Part shown: piece after piece, positions 1 to 5,733 of the stretch
Layout: each line of letters begins with the position of its first letter
Numbering within the stretch: the stretch's first letter is position 1
NCBI GenBank assembly: GCA_012962595.1
Contig: DTXE01000479.1
Location: 1 to 5,733, forward strand
Length of the DNA stretch: 5,733 bases
Origin: Syntrophaceae bacterium
GTDB taxonomy: Bacteria > Desulfobacterota > DTXE01
Direction of reading: 5' to 3'
The notes under the pieces: model-generated
What the model saw: the letters and a program-made list of their open reading frames with translations, nothing else
Databases searched by the model: none
Told to the model about the DNA's origin: nothing
Position numbers and translations under genes: made by a program

Positions 1-1
1 A

Positions 2-574
2 TCAATTTATCTTAAGACCTTGACAAGAATCGCTGAGTTGATAAATGCACATCTCGGTAAGGCAGGATTTGTCCAACATATCCTTGATACCATAATTCAT
101 TGCACCAATGCCGAGCGCGGAGCCCTCTTTATAAAAACCGCAAAGGGTATAGAACTTGCTGCAGGTCAGAATATTGACCATACTACAATCAAAGACGCCA
201 ATGAGCTTTCATTGACCGCAATAAGAGAACTGGAGAAGAAGAAGATTATCTTCACCTTCGATGCACTTTCTGATCCGGACTTTAATGTTAAAAAGAGCGT
301 TATCTTAAATAAAATTCGCTCCCTGATGTGTATACCACTATCAATTTCTGGGAATACAATCGGCGCAATCTATCTCGATTCTCGATTAAAGACTGGAATA
401 TTTGGACCCCGGGATAAAGAATTTCTCCTCACAATCGCAAAGATTCTCAGTTCTGTAATCGAAAAGTCATTTATCTTCCAGAGAATCACTGAAGAGAACA
501 TCCTTTTAAAAAGTCGGATAATTGAAGAGATTGGAAAGGGCTATATCATCGGAAATTCATCCACCAGGATGTGA
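2..574 (+). CDS. GAF-domain protein fragment, probably a sigma-54-dependent regulator, truncated at both ends
   Basis: The frame is open to the left edge, so the true start probably lies outside the window. A TTG at 20-22 could serve as a start but has no clear ribosome site. Numbering from the first whole codon, residues about 8-165 form a GAF domain: an amphipathic lead helix, then CTNAERGALFI, IRSLMCIPLSISGNTIGAIYLDSR and FGPRDKEFLLTIAKILSSVIE, the usual GAF core strands and final helix. A short helical linker follows, then YIIGNSS, which resembles the IIG-x-S segment that opens the AAA+ domain of NtrC-like sigma-54 activators. GAF domains sense small ligands or redox state and pass the signal to such an ATPase. 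The AAA+ core, its GAFTGA loop and the DNA-binding HTH are all missing: the frame stops a few codons after this motif, where it runs into antisense addA sequence. The GAF assignment is firm. The sigma-54 assignment rests on the short linker motif only and is inference. Confidence 0.
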   Translation, partial: SIYLKTLTRIAELINAHLGKAGFVQHILDTIIHCTNAERGALFIKTAKGIELAAGQNIDHTTIKDANELSLTAIRELEKKKIIFTFDALSDPDFNVKKSVILNKIRSLMCIPLSISGNTIGAIYLDSRLKTGIFGPRDKEFLLTIAKILSSVIEKSFIFQRITEENILLKSRIIEEIGKGYIIGNSSTRM

Positions 575-1602
575 TCGGTATGCTCATCAAATGCATATAA
601 AATGTTAGCCCATTCAGGATGCTCTGAAATAAGGTAATAGGTAAGAAGTTCTAAGTCCTCAAAATCCACTAGCCCTTTCTCTCTCTTTCTATCGGCATAC
701 TCTCTAAGAAAGCGGTCTCTGAACAGGGCGTAAAATTTTTTAGTTCTGTCTCTGGTATATAAAGAATTCAAAAGCCACCAGTATCTAGCCATCCTTTCTG
801 TCCAATCTCTGTAGCCTTCAAGTCTCTGCTTACCTTTAGGTGGCTTGTGTCTTGGACTCCCTCCACTTAGAAAGAGTTCTTTGCTTTGATTAAGAAGGGC
901 ATGTACCTTACTCACATTTTGGGAGTCTAAGGAATCAGGGAATAGGTCTTGGTAATGGTCTATATATCGTGGTCCAACCTTTGAATGTTTGAGGATAATG
1001 GCATCATCTATTGATTGGATATGGAGAGGTAAGTCCTTAAGCTCTCTGGCCTCATCCACCTTGTGAGACAGGCGAAGCGGGTCAGAGAGCAATCGCTTGT
1101 GGAACAGAACCCCCAGCAATCTATATATCTCATTCCAGCCCTTGAACCCATTTTCAGAGATAAGTTGCATAAGAAGGGTATGATAGTTGGAACCGCCCTC
1201 TCTTTCCCCTATTCTCATAAGGGTGTCATAAACGATCTCACGCCAGAGTGACTTTGGATCATCCAATATCTCCAAGTTAGGATCCAATCCTGATATAGAA
1301 GAAAACCGACGCAGCATAGATAAGCAAAAGGAGTGAATGGTAGATATTCTCACTTTGAGTATCTTTTCCCTTATCTTCCGGGCCAGCTCTTTATTTTGCT
1401 CACCAAGGAGGGTGAAGATACGCTCCTTCATCTCTGCTGCAGCCTTTTCGGTAAAGGTAATGGCAAGAATCCTCTCAGGCTCCACACCCAGAGTCAAGAG
1501 TTCCATATATCTCCTGGCCAACCTCTCGGTCTTTCCAGAGCCAGCAGGTGAGGAGACTATGATATTTCTATATACCTCACAGTCTCTGGTCTCAAATTTC
1601 AT
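541..1602 (-). pseudogene. addA: AddA-type helicase-nuclease subunit, N-terminal third only (3'-truncated)
   Basis: This is the N-terminal part of a UvrD/RecB-family superfamily 1 helicase of AddA type, the ATP-driven motor and nuclease subunit of AddAB, which unwinds and resects double-strand breaks for RecA-dependent repair. Visible motifs are Walker A SSPAGSGKT (residues 17-25), motif Ia ITFTEKAAAEMKERI (48-62), STIHSFC (87-93), a long inserted domain to about 310, VDFEDL (312-317) and Walker B LVDEF (346-350). The classical Q-motif before Walker A is not evident. Family members run to about 1,100-1,250 residues. This one stops at 353, right after VDEF, with PMI and a stop codon read from the antisense strand of the GAF gene. 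Motifs III-VI and the C-terminal nuclease are absent. The start ATG overlaps the addB stop as ATGA, indicating translational coupling in an addB-addA operon. The AddA assignment over UvrD or PcrA rests on the large insert and the addB neighbour. As drawn, the product could bind ATP but not work as a helicase. Confidence 0.
551..566. other. Breakpoint joining two truncated genes tail to tail
   Basis: Left of this point the plus strand reads as a GAF/sigma-54-type regulator up to IIGNSS. Right of it the minus strand reads as an AddA helicase up to HILVDEF, the Walker B motif, after which family members continue Q-D. Both homologies stop within the same few bases. The AATTCATCC segment fits both genes: Asn-Ser-Ser in the plus frame and Asp-Glu-Phe in the minus frame. 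The join could therefore have used a short microhomology of roughly 7-11 bp. The parental sequences are not available, so the exact edge is uncertain. It may be a natural deletion or inversion, or an assembly misjoin. Confidence 0.
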
Positions 1603-4397
1603 TTTTCTGTGGTCTCCGTATCCAAGACAAAGGCGCAGCTGAATCTACAGTCGCACCTTCTACAATTTCTTTCAGAAGAAGGTTTAGGATGGAAGATGCC
1701 TCTTCGTATAGACTCTGCCGCAGATTTTGCAGCCTCTAAAGACACATCAATTAAATGCCCCACATCCCTCTCGCCTCTTGGGAACCAGTCAATCTTCATA
1801 TCCCCTAAGGAGTAAATACCCAGTTTCTCTATCCTTAAATGTGGTTCGGTGAGTTCTAGTAATTTTGCATAAAGTGGAAGCTGGATATGAATACCCTTAT
1901 CCATCATAGTCTGAGTCACCCCCACCCTTCCTGTTTTATAATCTATTATCCGAGTATCCCCATCCCTTTTATCCACCCGATCAATTCTTCCTTTAAGCCG
2001 AAGCCCTGCCGATACCTCCTGTCTCAAAACATACTCTACCTTGAAAGGGTAAAACCCTTCCTCTCTTAATTCCCTTTCATACGCTATAAATTGAGGAATT
2101 ATATTCTTGAATATCCTCCTTGCTATCTCCGACCAAAACCTAGGATGTCTCTGTTGATTGAGAACCTTCTCGGTGCATGCCATAATCCTCTCATCAATGT
2201 TATCAAGAGAAACATCTCCATCCTGATAAAGCATTGCCAGGATTCTGTGGGTGAGTGTTCCCCAGATTTTGGCCTCTACTTCATAGGTTGGTTCTTGTTG
2301 TATCCTTAGGTTAAGTACATTTTCTAAGTAAAAGAGATAGGGACAATATCTATAGCGCTCAAGTCCCGTTACACTGAGGTATTCATGAGGACCAAACCTT
2401 CTTACCAAGTAATCTTTGACTTCTGAATCTTGGCTAAAGTTTACCCCTTCAAATACCATACAAACGCCATCTTTCTGGCCCTGTAAACACATCTCCTCTT
2501 CCGGGGAGAAGAGGTATTTTTCAGGACTTAAGGAGATTATTTCTCCTTCAAAAAAAGGGGAGGGGAGAAGTAATCGGTCTCCCTCTGTAGTGGGATAAGA
2601 TAGGTATGGCTCATTTACTGAAGAAGTGCAAATTCTAAAATAATGGAGCCTCTGGCGCTTAAGGTATCGATCAACATTGGGTAATCCCAGTCTTATCTTT
2701 ACCCTTTCAGGCAAAATGGGATCGTGATCGGGGTGTCCTGGAAATTTCCCCTCGCACACCCCCCCAAAAAACAGATTTTGGGTATCAATACCCCTGGTCT
2801 CTAAAAGACCCATTATCCTTACCCCTTCCCCTCCCTTTTCCACCGGGCATTTGATCATACCAGTAAGGTAATCGATGATTTTTATGAAACGGGAAAGGCT
2901 ATAAGTGGTCTTCCCAAACCTTTCCTCAAGATGCTCTAATGAGGACAATATCTCAAAAAACCTCTTTTTTGCCTCCAAAAGGGGATTATCTTCCCTTAAA
3001 TTCTGGCAAAAGCCCAGTTTGGCAAGAGCTTCCCTAAGTGCTTTTGTATGCTGGGACAGGCTACCTTCCTCTTTAAATCCCTCCAATTGGTTAAAAAAGA
3101 TGTCTATTCCTTTTTGCACCTTTTTTATCAAAGTCCATTCTGAGTTCTCTATCTCCCCGGACTCCCTGAGTAACCTGCTAAGTCCCTGCCATCTCACCTT
3201 GCCTTTAATGATAGCTGCCTTCTTGGAATAACAAGATGCCCACTCCTTGGCCTCAGGCGGAATCTGAGGAAAGTAGGGAGAGCTCAGGGCTATAGCGGTA
3301 GAAAGCCTTGGAAAATCATGGCTGACCGCATTAAGAAGCTCAAGAACCGCCATAACGGGGGGGAATGTCTTCAAAGGCCTATCTAAGTATATGATGTGAG
3401 GTATTCCATACTTTAAAAATATCCTATGGACAGAAGGGGCATAATGGGTGACTCTGGAGAAGGTAATTATGGTATCATGAAGAGAGAGGTCATCTTCTAA
3501 AAATCGCCTCTTAATCTCTCTGGCCATTCCTTCTATTTCTTCTTCCGCAGATGGAAAGGCAAAAAGTTTGAGCCCCTCCCTTTTGGGTGGAACGTCTTGA
3601 TACTCCTCTTCCTCAAAGTACCCAGTTTCTCTAAGGAAACTTAGAAATTCTCCGGGTATCTCATATTCCTGTGGGCATCTTCCATCATAGAAGGCGGTGG
3701 CAAGAACCCCCTTGCTCTTATCAAGTAGGGTGGTGAGGATCCTTTCCTCTAACCTTGTCAGGTCGTAGAAGCCATCCACTATAAGCAATTTGGGTGGAGA
3801 AAGATATTTAGCTATAAAGGAGGGGGCAAGAGATAAAATCTCTTCATCATCGGCCAGATGCCTCTCGCCCAGAGCATTAATATATAACTCCATTATATCT
3901 ACTGCATCTTGGCTTTTATGGTATACATCATGGTAGCCCTCAAGCTCTTTTTTAAATTGCTCCTTTAGTTCTCCACAGGTAAAATCTGGCAGGTAGTGCC
4001 TTATATCTTTGATGAATTTAACCACATGCTGGGCATAACCAAGGCCTATGTTCTCCTTAATTTCTGAAATTATAATGGGTTTCAGATATTCTGGAAGGTA
4101 TTCCCTTTCTCCAAATCTCTCATAAAGGTTTTGAGCAAATTGCTTAATGGTAAAAAACTCAGGTGTGATGTAGGCGTCATGCGGAGCAATAGAAGAAAAG
4201 ATCCTTCTAGCCATTTCCACCTTTTGGGCAGTGGGACCAATGTAGAAAACTTTTGAAAAATCTCTGTCAGGGATTCTTTTAATTGCCTTATTGAGAATGG
4301 TTTTGGTCAGCCCCTGCTTCCCAAATGGGGATACCATAAGCAGACCCTTTTTAGTGGAGTTACTGTGATTTCTGTAAGTAAGCGATAATTGTTCCAT
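1599..4397 (-). CDS. addB: AddB-type helicase-like/nuclease subunit with PD-(D/E)XK domain and Fe-S staple
   Basis: AddB partners AddA in end resection, cutting one strand and scanning for recombination hotspots. The 932 residues fall in the range of shorter AddB proteins (B. subtilis AddB is about 1,150). The N-terminus has a degenerate nucleotide-binding loop, GKQGLTKT (26-33), with Thr where the last Walker Gly is expected. A conserved AddB/RecC-like segment with LLETRGIDTQNLFFGGVCEG lies at about 531-550. The C-terminal RecB-family nuclease shows H717 (GTLTHRIL), D806 (GRIDRVD), D819 and K821 (DYKTG) and the Q-L-P-L-Y motif (839-843), so it looks catalytically intact. C685 (RYCPYLFYL) with C912, C915 and C921 matches the AddB 4Fe-4S pattern C...C-x2-C-x5-C; C917 is an additional cysteine. 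It overlaps addA by four bases. The start is uncertain: Met21 (CAT at 4335-4337) has a better ribosome site, giving 912 residues. There is no frameshift across the whole reading frame. Confidence 0.
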   Translation of the reverse strand: MEQLSLTYRNHSNSTKKGLLMVSPFGKQGLTKTILNKAIKRIPDRDFSKVFYIGPTAQKVEMARRIFSSIAPHDAYITPEFFTIKQFAQNLYERFGEREYLPEYLKPIIISEIKENIGLGYAQHVVKFIKDIRHYLPDFTCGELKEQFKKELEGYHDVYHKSQDAVDIMELYINALGERHLADDEEILSLAPSFIAKYLSPPKLLIVDGFYDLTRLEERILTTLLDKSKGVLATAFYDGRCPQEYEIPGEFLSFLRETGYFEEEEYQDVPPKREGLKLFAFPSAEEEIEGMAREIKRRFLEDDLSLHDTIITFSRVTHYAPSVHRIFLKYGIPHIIYLDRPLKTFPPVMAVLELLNAVSHDFPRLSTAIALSSPYFPQIPPEAKEWASCYSKKAAIIKGKVRWQGLSRLLRESGEIENSEWTLIKKVQKGIDIFFNQLEGFKEEGSLSQHTKALREALAKLGFCQNLREDNPLLEAKKRFFEILSSLEHLEERFGKTTYSLSRFIKIIDYLTGMIKCPVEKGGEGVRIMGLLETRGIDTQNLFFGGVCEGKFPGHPDHDPILPERVKIRLGLPNVDRYLKRQRLHYFRICTSSVNEPYLSYPTTEGDRLLLPSPFFEGEIISLSPEKYLFSPEEEMCLQGQKDGVCMVFEGVNFSQDSEVKDYLVRRFGPHEYLSVTGLERYRYCPYLFYLENVLNLRIQQEPTYEVEAKIWGTLTHRILAMLYQDGDVSLDNIDERIMACTEKVLNQQRHPRFWSEIARRIFKNIIPQFIAYERELREEGFYPFKVEYVLRQEVSAGLRLKGRIDRVDKRDGDTRIIDYKTGRVGVTQTMMDKGIHIQLPLYAKLLELTEPHLRIEKLGIYSLGDMKIDWFPRGERDVGHLIDVSLEAAKSAAESIRRGIFHPKPSSERNCRRCDCRFSCAFVLDTETTEK
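4345..4350 (-). promoter_or_regulatory. Shine-Dalgarno-like site for an internal addB start
   Basis: On the minus strand AAAGGG stands 7 bases before an in-frame ATG (4335-4337), giving a start at residue 21 of the longest addB frame. The upstream ATG at 4395-4397 has only a CT-rich, SD-less leader. Starting at Met21 would leave a few residues before the degenerate P-loop, as in known AddB proteins. It would also create a leader of about 85 bases. This is a plausible alternative start, not a proven one. Confidence 0.
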
Positions 4398-4412
4398 AGA
4401 TGAAAAGAGTTC

Positions 4413-4430
4413 AATTGAAATAATTGAAAT
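4413..4430. repeat. Two perfect 9-bp direct repeats at the addB transcription start
   Basis: AATTGAAAT occurs twice head to tail (4413-4421 and 4422-4430). The pair touches the addB -10 hexamer and covers the expected start of transcription near 4422. The first copy is part of the palindrome TTCAATTGAA (4410-4419). Position and repetition fit an operator that would block initiation, but the bases are AT-rich and no cognate regulator is visible, so this stays a candidate. Confidence 0.
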
Positions 4431-4458
4431 TATACCTTATCTTCCATCTCGTTGTCAA
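4429..4458 (-). promoter_or_regulatory. Consensus sigma70 promoter for addB-addA
   Basis: Read on the minus strand, TTGACA (4453-4458) is followed after 18 bases by TATAAT (4429-4434). Both hexamers match the vegetative consensus exactly. The expected start of transcription is near 4422, about 25 bases before the distal addB ATG. This implies strong basal expression unless repressed, which would be unusual for a repair nuclease. Confidence 0.
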
Positions 4459-4483
4459 GGGAAACCATGGTGCCTTTCTTTTC

Positions 4484-4512
4484 TTGACTTCTGATATATT
4501 CAAATAGATAAT
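4484..4512 (+). promoter_or_regulatory. Sigma70 promoter for cas6
   Basis: TTGACT (4484-4489), a 17-base spacer and GATAAT (4507-4512) match the vegetative consensus at 5 of 6 positions in each box. The start of transcription is expected near 4519. The -35 box lies 25 bases from the -35 box of the divergent addB promoter, so two polymerases could bind back to back. Confidence 0.
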
Positions 4513-4518
4513 GCTCTG

Positions 4519-4611
4519 GGATATATTCTGTTAACCGTAACTGCTGGCAGGAGAGGAACTCCACGAACCACGGACACCAACAACGTAACTTTTATTAAAG
4601 AGATGCTGTAG
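4519..4611 (+). promoter_or_regulatory. Untranslated leader of cas6
   Basis: About 93 bases separate the predicted transcription start from the cas6 ATG. The leader contains a possible small hairpin, GGAG-AGGAA-CTCC (about 4550-4562), and an A/C-rich stretch (4561-4585) with little structure. Only a weak purine stretch (AAAGAGA, 4597-4603) could act as a ribosome site. No known riboswitch or attenuator is recognised. The boundaries depend on the inferred promoter. Confidence 0.
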
Positions 4612-5589
4612 ATGTCAGCTTGGATCCCACCCGAAGATTTTGAAATTGCTACCTTCCAGTTTAAGATAACTGCTACCACCCCATTGTCTTTGCCTACTTA
4701 TAAAGGTTCTACGCTCAGAGGCAGTTTTGGCACGGCATTTAAGCGTATAGCCTGTATATCCAAACAAAAGATATGTGGAAACTGTCTGATCAAAGATAAA
4801 TGTATCTACATCTATATTTTTGAGACTCCACCCCCTGCCGATACTCAAATGATGAAAAGATATCCATCGGTACCACATCCCTTTATCCTGCTTCCCCCTT
4901 CAGAAGAAAAGACCGCTTATGAACCAGGTGAAGGACTTTTCTTTTATCTTACCTTAATTGGGCGTACTATCCACTACCTGCCGTATTTTATCTATACCTT
5001 TGAAGAGGTGGGCCGGATGGGGATAGGTAAGGGACGAGGTAAGTTTATCCTTTCTGAGGTTTTGGGTCTGGATAGGCATAAAAGGGAGATTCGGATTTAT
5101 AATGGAAAGACTAAGACATTGAAGGGTCAAAAGGTTATTAACCTCACCTGGAATAGGTTAATTGACCATTGTGAATTTCCTGCAAACCCTCAACTTATCA
5201 CTCTCAACTTCCTTACCCCTACCCGCTTCAAATATGATGGCAGATTAGTTCTTGATCTAGAGTTTCATATCCTAATAAGGAATCTACTCCGCCGCATATC
5301 AACCTTATACTATTTTCACTGTGGTCAGGAGCTAAAAGTGGATTATAAGGCGCTTATAAAAAAGGCACAGGAAGTAGAAAATAAAGATAGAGAACTGAGA
5401 TGGTACGACTGGGAGCGCTATTCTCGACGCCAGGATACAAGAATGAAGCTGGGTGGATTTATGGGAAGGATAACCTTTAAGGGAGAAATGAAAGAATTCA
5501 TGCCATATATAATTTTGGGAGAGTATATCCATGTAGGTAAGGGAACAGGATTTGGATTAGGCAAATATGAGATATTAGATGCGAGATGA
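4612..5589 (+). CDS. cas6: Cas6-type CRISPR precursor-RNA processing endoribonuclease (RAMP family)
   Basis: Cas6 proteins cut the repeat RNA of CRISPR transcripts to release guide RNAs for type I and III systems. The N-terminal half begins with LPTYKGSTLRGSFGTAFKRIAC (28-48, the opening of this family), then a cysteine cluster C48-x6-C55-x2-C58-x5-C64 and a Y-x-x-F-E segment. HYLPYFIYTFEEVGRMGIG (121-139), ending in a glycine turn with GRGKF, is typical of RAMP folds. The C-terminal Cas6 domain ends in GGFMGRITFKG (281-291) and the glycine-rich loop HVGKGTGFGLGKY (307-319). The catalytic residue varies in this family; H121 and H307 are candidates only. An in-frame TAG lies directly before the ATG and fixes the start. 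The final residues DAR and the stop codon come from the downstream heptad repeat. The system subtype cannot be assigned because no array, cas1 or effector gene is present in the window. Confidence 0.
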   Translation: MSAWIPPEDFEIATFQFKITATTPLSLPTYKGSTLRGSFGTAFKRIACISKQKICGNCLIKDKCIYIYIFETPPPADTQMMKRYPSVPHPFILLPPSEEKTAYEPGEGLFFYLTLIGRTIHYLPYFIYTFEEVGRMGIGKGRGKFILSEVLGLDRHKREIRIYNGKTKTLKGQKVINLTWNRLIDHCEFPANPQLITLNFLTPTRFKYDGRLVLDLEFHILIRNLLRRISTLYYFHCGQELKVDYKALIKKAQEVENKDRELRWYDWERYSRRQDTRMKLGGFMGRITFKGEMKEFMPYIILGEYIHVGKGTGFGLGKYEILDAR

Positions 5590-5731
5590 AAGGGGAAAGA
5601 TGCGAGGGATAAGATGCGAGGGATAAGATGAAAGGGGAAAGATGAAAGGGATAAGATGCTAGGGATAAGATGAAAGGGGAAAGATGAAAGGGATAAGATG
5701 TGAGATGAAAGGGATAAGATACTAGTCACTA
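5571..5731 (+). repeat. Heptanucleotide tandem repeat array, indel-free, running to the window end
   Basis: From 5578 to 5731 the sequence divides into 22 consecutive 7-base units without a single insertion or deletion; the heptad GATATTA at 5571-5577 may be an additional one. Two main types alternate, GATGAAA (or GATGCGA, GATGCTA, GATGTGA) and GGGATAA (or GGGGAAA), giving a 14-bp higher unit such as GATGAAAGGGATAA. Every unit ends in A. A lone 7-base unit at 5697-5703 breaks the 14-bp alternation but keeps the heptad phase. The last units (GATACTA, GTCACTA) drift but stay in phase, so the array probably continues. It resembles in kind the short tandem heptamer repeats described in cyanobacteria. 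It is not a CRISPR array, as it has no spacers. Confidence 0.
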
Positions 5732-5733
5732 GC

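Noticed and set aside
541..560. A natural short AddA-like protein ending at VDEF
   Set aside because: Stopping inside Walker B, exactly where the opposite gene is also cut, is better explained by a rearrangement or misjoin than by a functional short form.
1063..1642. Several plus-strand open frames of 60-100 codons
   Set aside because: They lie antisense to conserved helicase motifs of addA, and their translations show no recognisable domain.
2759..2771. Programmed -1 frameshift site in addB
   Set aside because: The T6G7 block does not give the X-XXY-YYZ heptamer in the correct phase, and the zero frame continues to a complete C-terminal nuclease.
1609..3231. Plus-strand open frames opposite addB
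   Set aside because: They are antisense to a continuous 932-residue frame with conserved nuclease and AddB motifs. Their composition is that expected for shadow frames.
4550..4562. Hairpin terminator or attenuator in the cas6 leader
   Set aside because: The stem has only four base pairs and no U-run follows, so it is too weak to call.
4615..4878. Minus-strand frame of 87 codons opposite the cas6 start
   Set aside because: It is antisense to the best conserved N-terminal part of Cas6 and has no supporting motif.
5585..5717. G-quadruplex array
   Set aside because: The G runs are separated by about 10 or more bases, longer than usual for stable folding. The more direct description is a heptad tandem repeat.
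5418..5729. Minus-strand open frame of about 103 codons with repeated Leu/Ser/Phe/His residues
   Set aside because: Its repetitive part is only the heptad array read backwards, and the rest is antisense to the conserved Cas6 C-terminus. There is no family resemblance and no ribosome site.
5571..5733. CRISPR array next to cas6
   Set aside because: Units are 7 or 14 bp, contiguous and without unique spacers. CRISPR repeats are about 23-47 bp with spacers of similar size.

Overview
This looks like a bacterial accessory or genome-maintenance region. Two good sigma70-type promoters and a GAF/sigma-54-activator fragment argue for Bacteria. The lineage cannot be named from the sequence alone. Base composition is moderate to AT-leaning, and the right end carries a heptanucleotide tandem repeat. 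The window may be a whole contig: it opens inside a gene and closes inside a repeat.

Layout. (1) Bases 2-574, plus strand: a gene fragment with a GAF domain and the first residues of what looks like a sigma-54 activator AAA+ domain, cut off abruptly. (2) About 551-566: a breakpoint where that gene meets, tail to tail, a decapitated helicase gene. (3) Bases 541-1602, minus strand: the N-terminal third of an AddA-type helicase-nuclease, ending exactly in its Walker B motif. (4) Bases 1599-4397, minus strand: a complete AddB-type subunit with RecB-family nuclease residues and an iron-sulfur 'staple', overlapping addA by ATGA. (5) Bases 4398-4611: a divergent intergenic region with two non-overlapping promoters, one of them matching consensus exactly at both hexamers, and a tandem 9-bp repeat at the addB start of transcription. 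(6) Bases 4612-5589, plus strand: a Cas6-type CRISPR RNA endoribonuclease with a four-cysteine motif. (7) Bases about 5571-5731: an uninterrupted, indel-free heptad tandem array that encodes the last codons and the stop of cas6 and probably continues past the window.

How the parts fit. AddA and AddB form the end-resection helicase-nuclease of double-strand break repair, and in other bacteria such complexes also supply DNA fragments for CRISPR spacer capture. A divergent addBA/cas6 pair is therefore suggestive, but no CRISPR repeat array, cas1/cas2 or effector gene is visible here. The most important caution is the breakpoint near base 555. It is either a real rearrangement that destroyed both addA and the regulator, or an assembly chimera. 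The sequence alone cannot decide.
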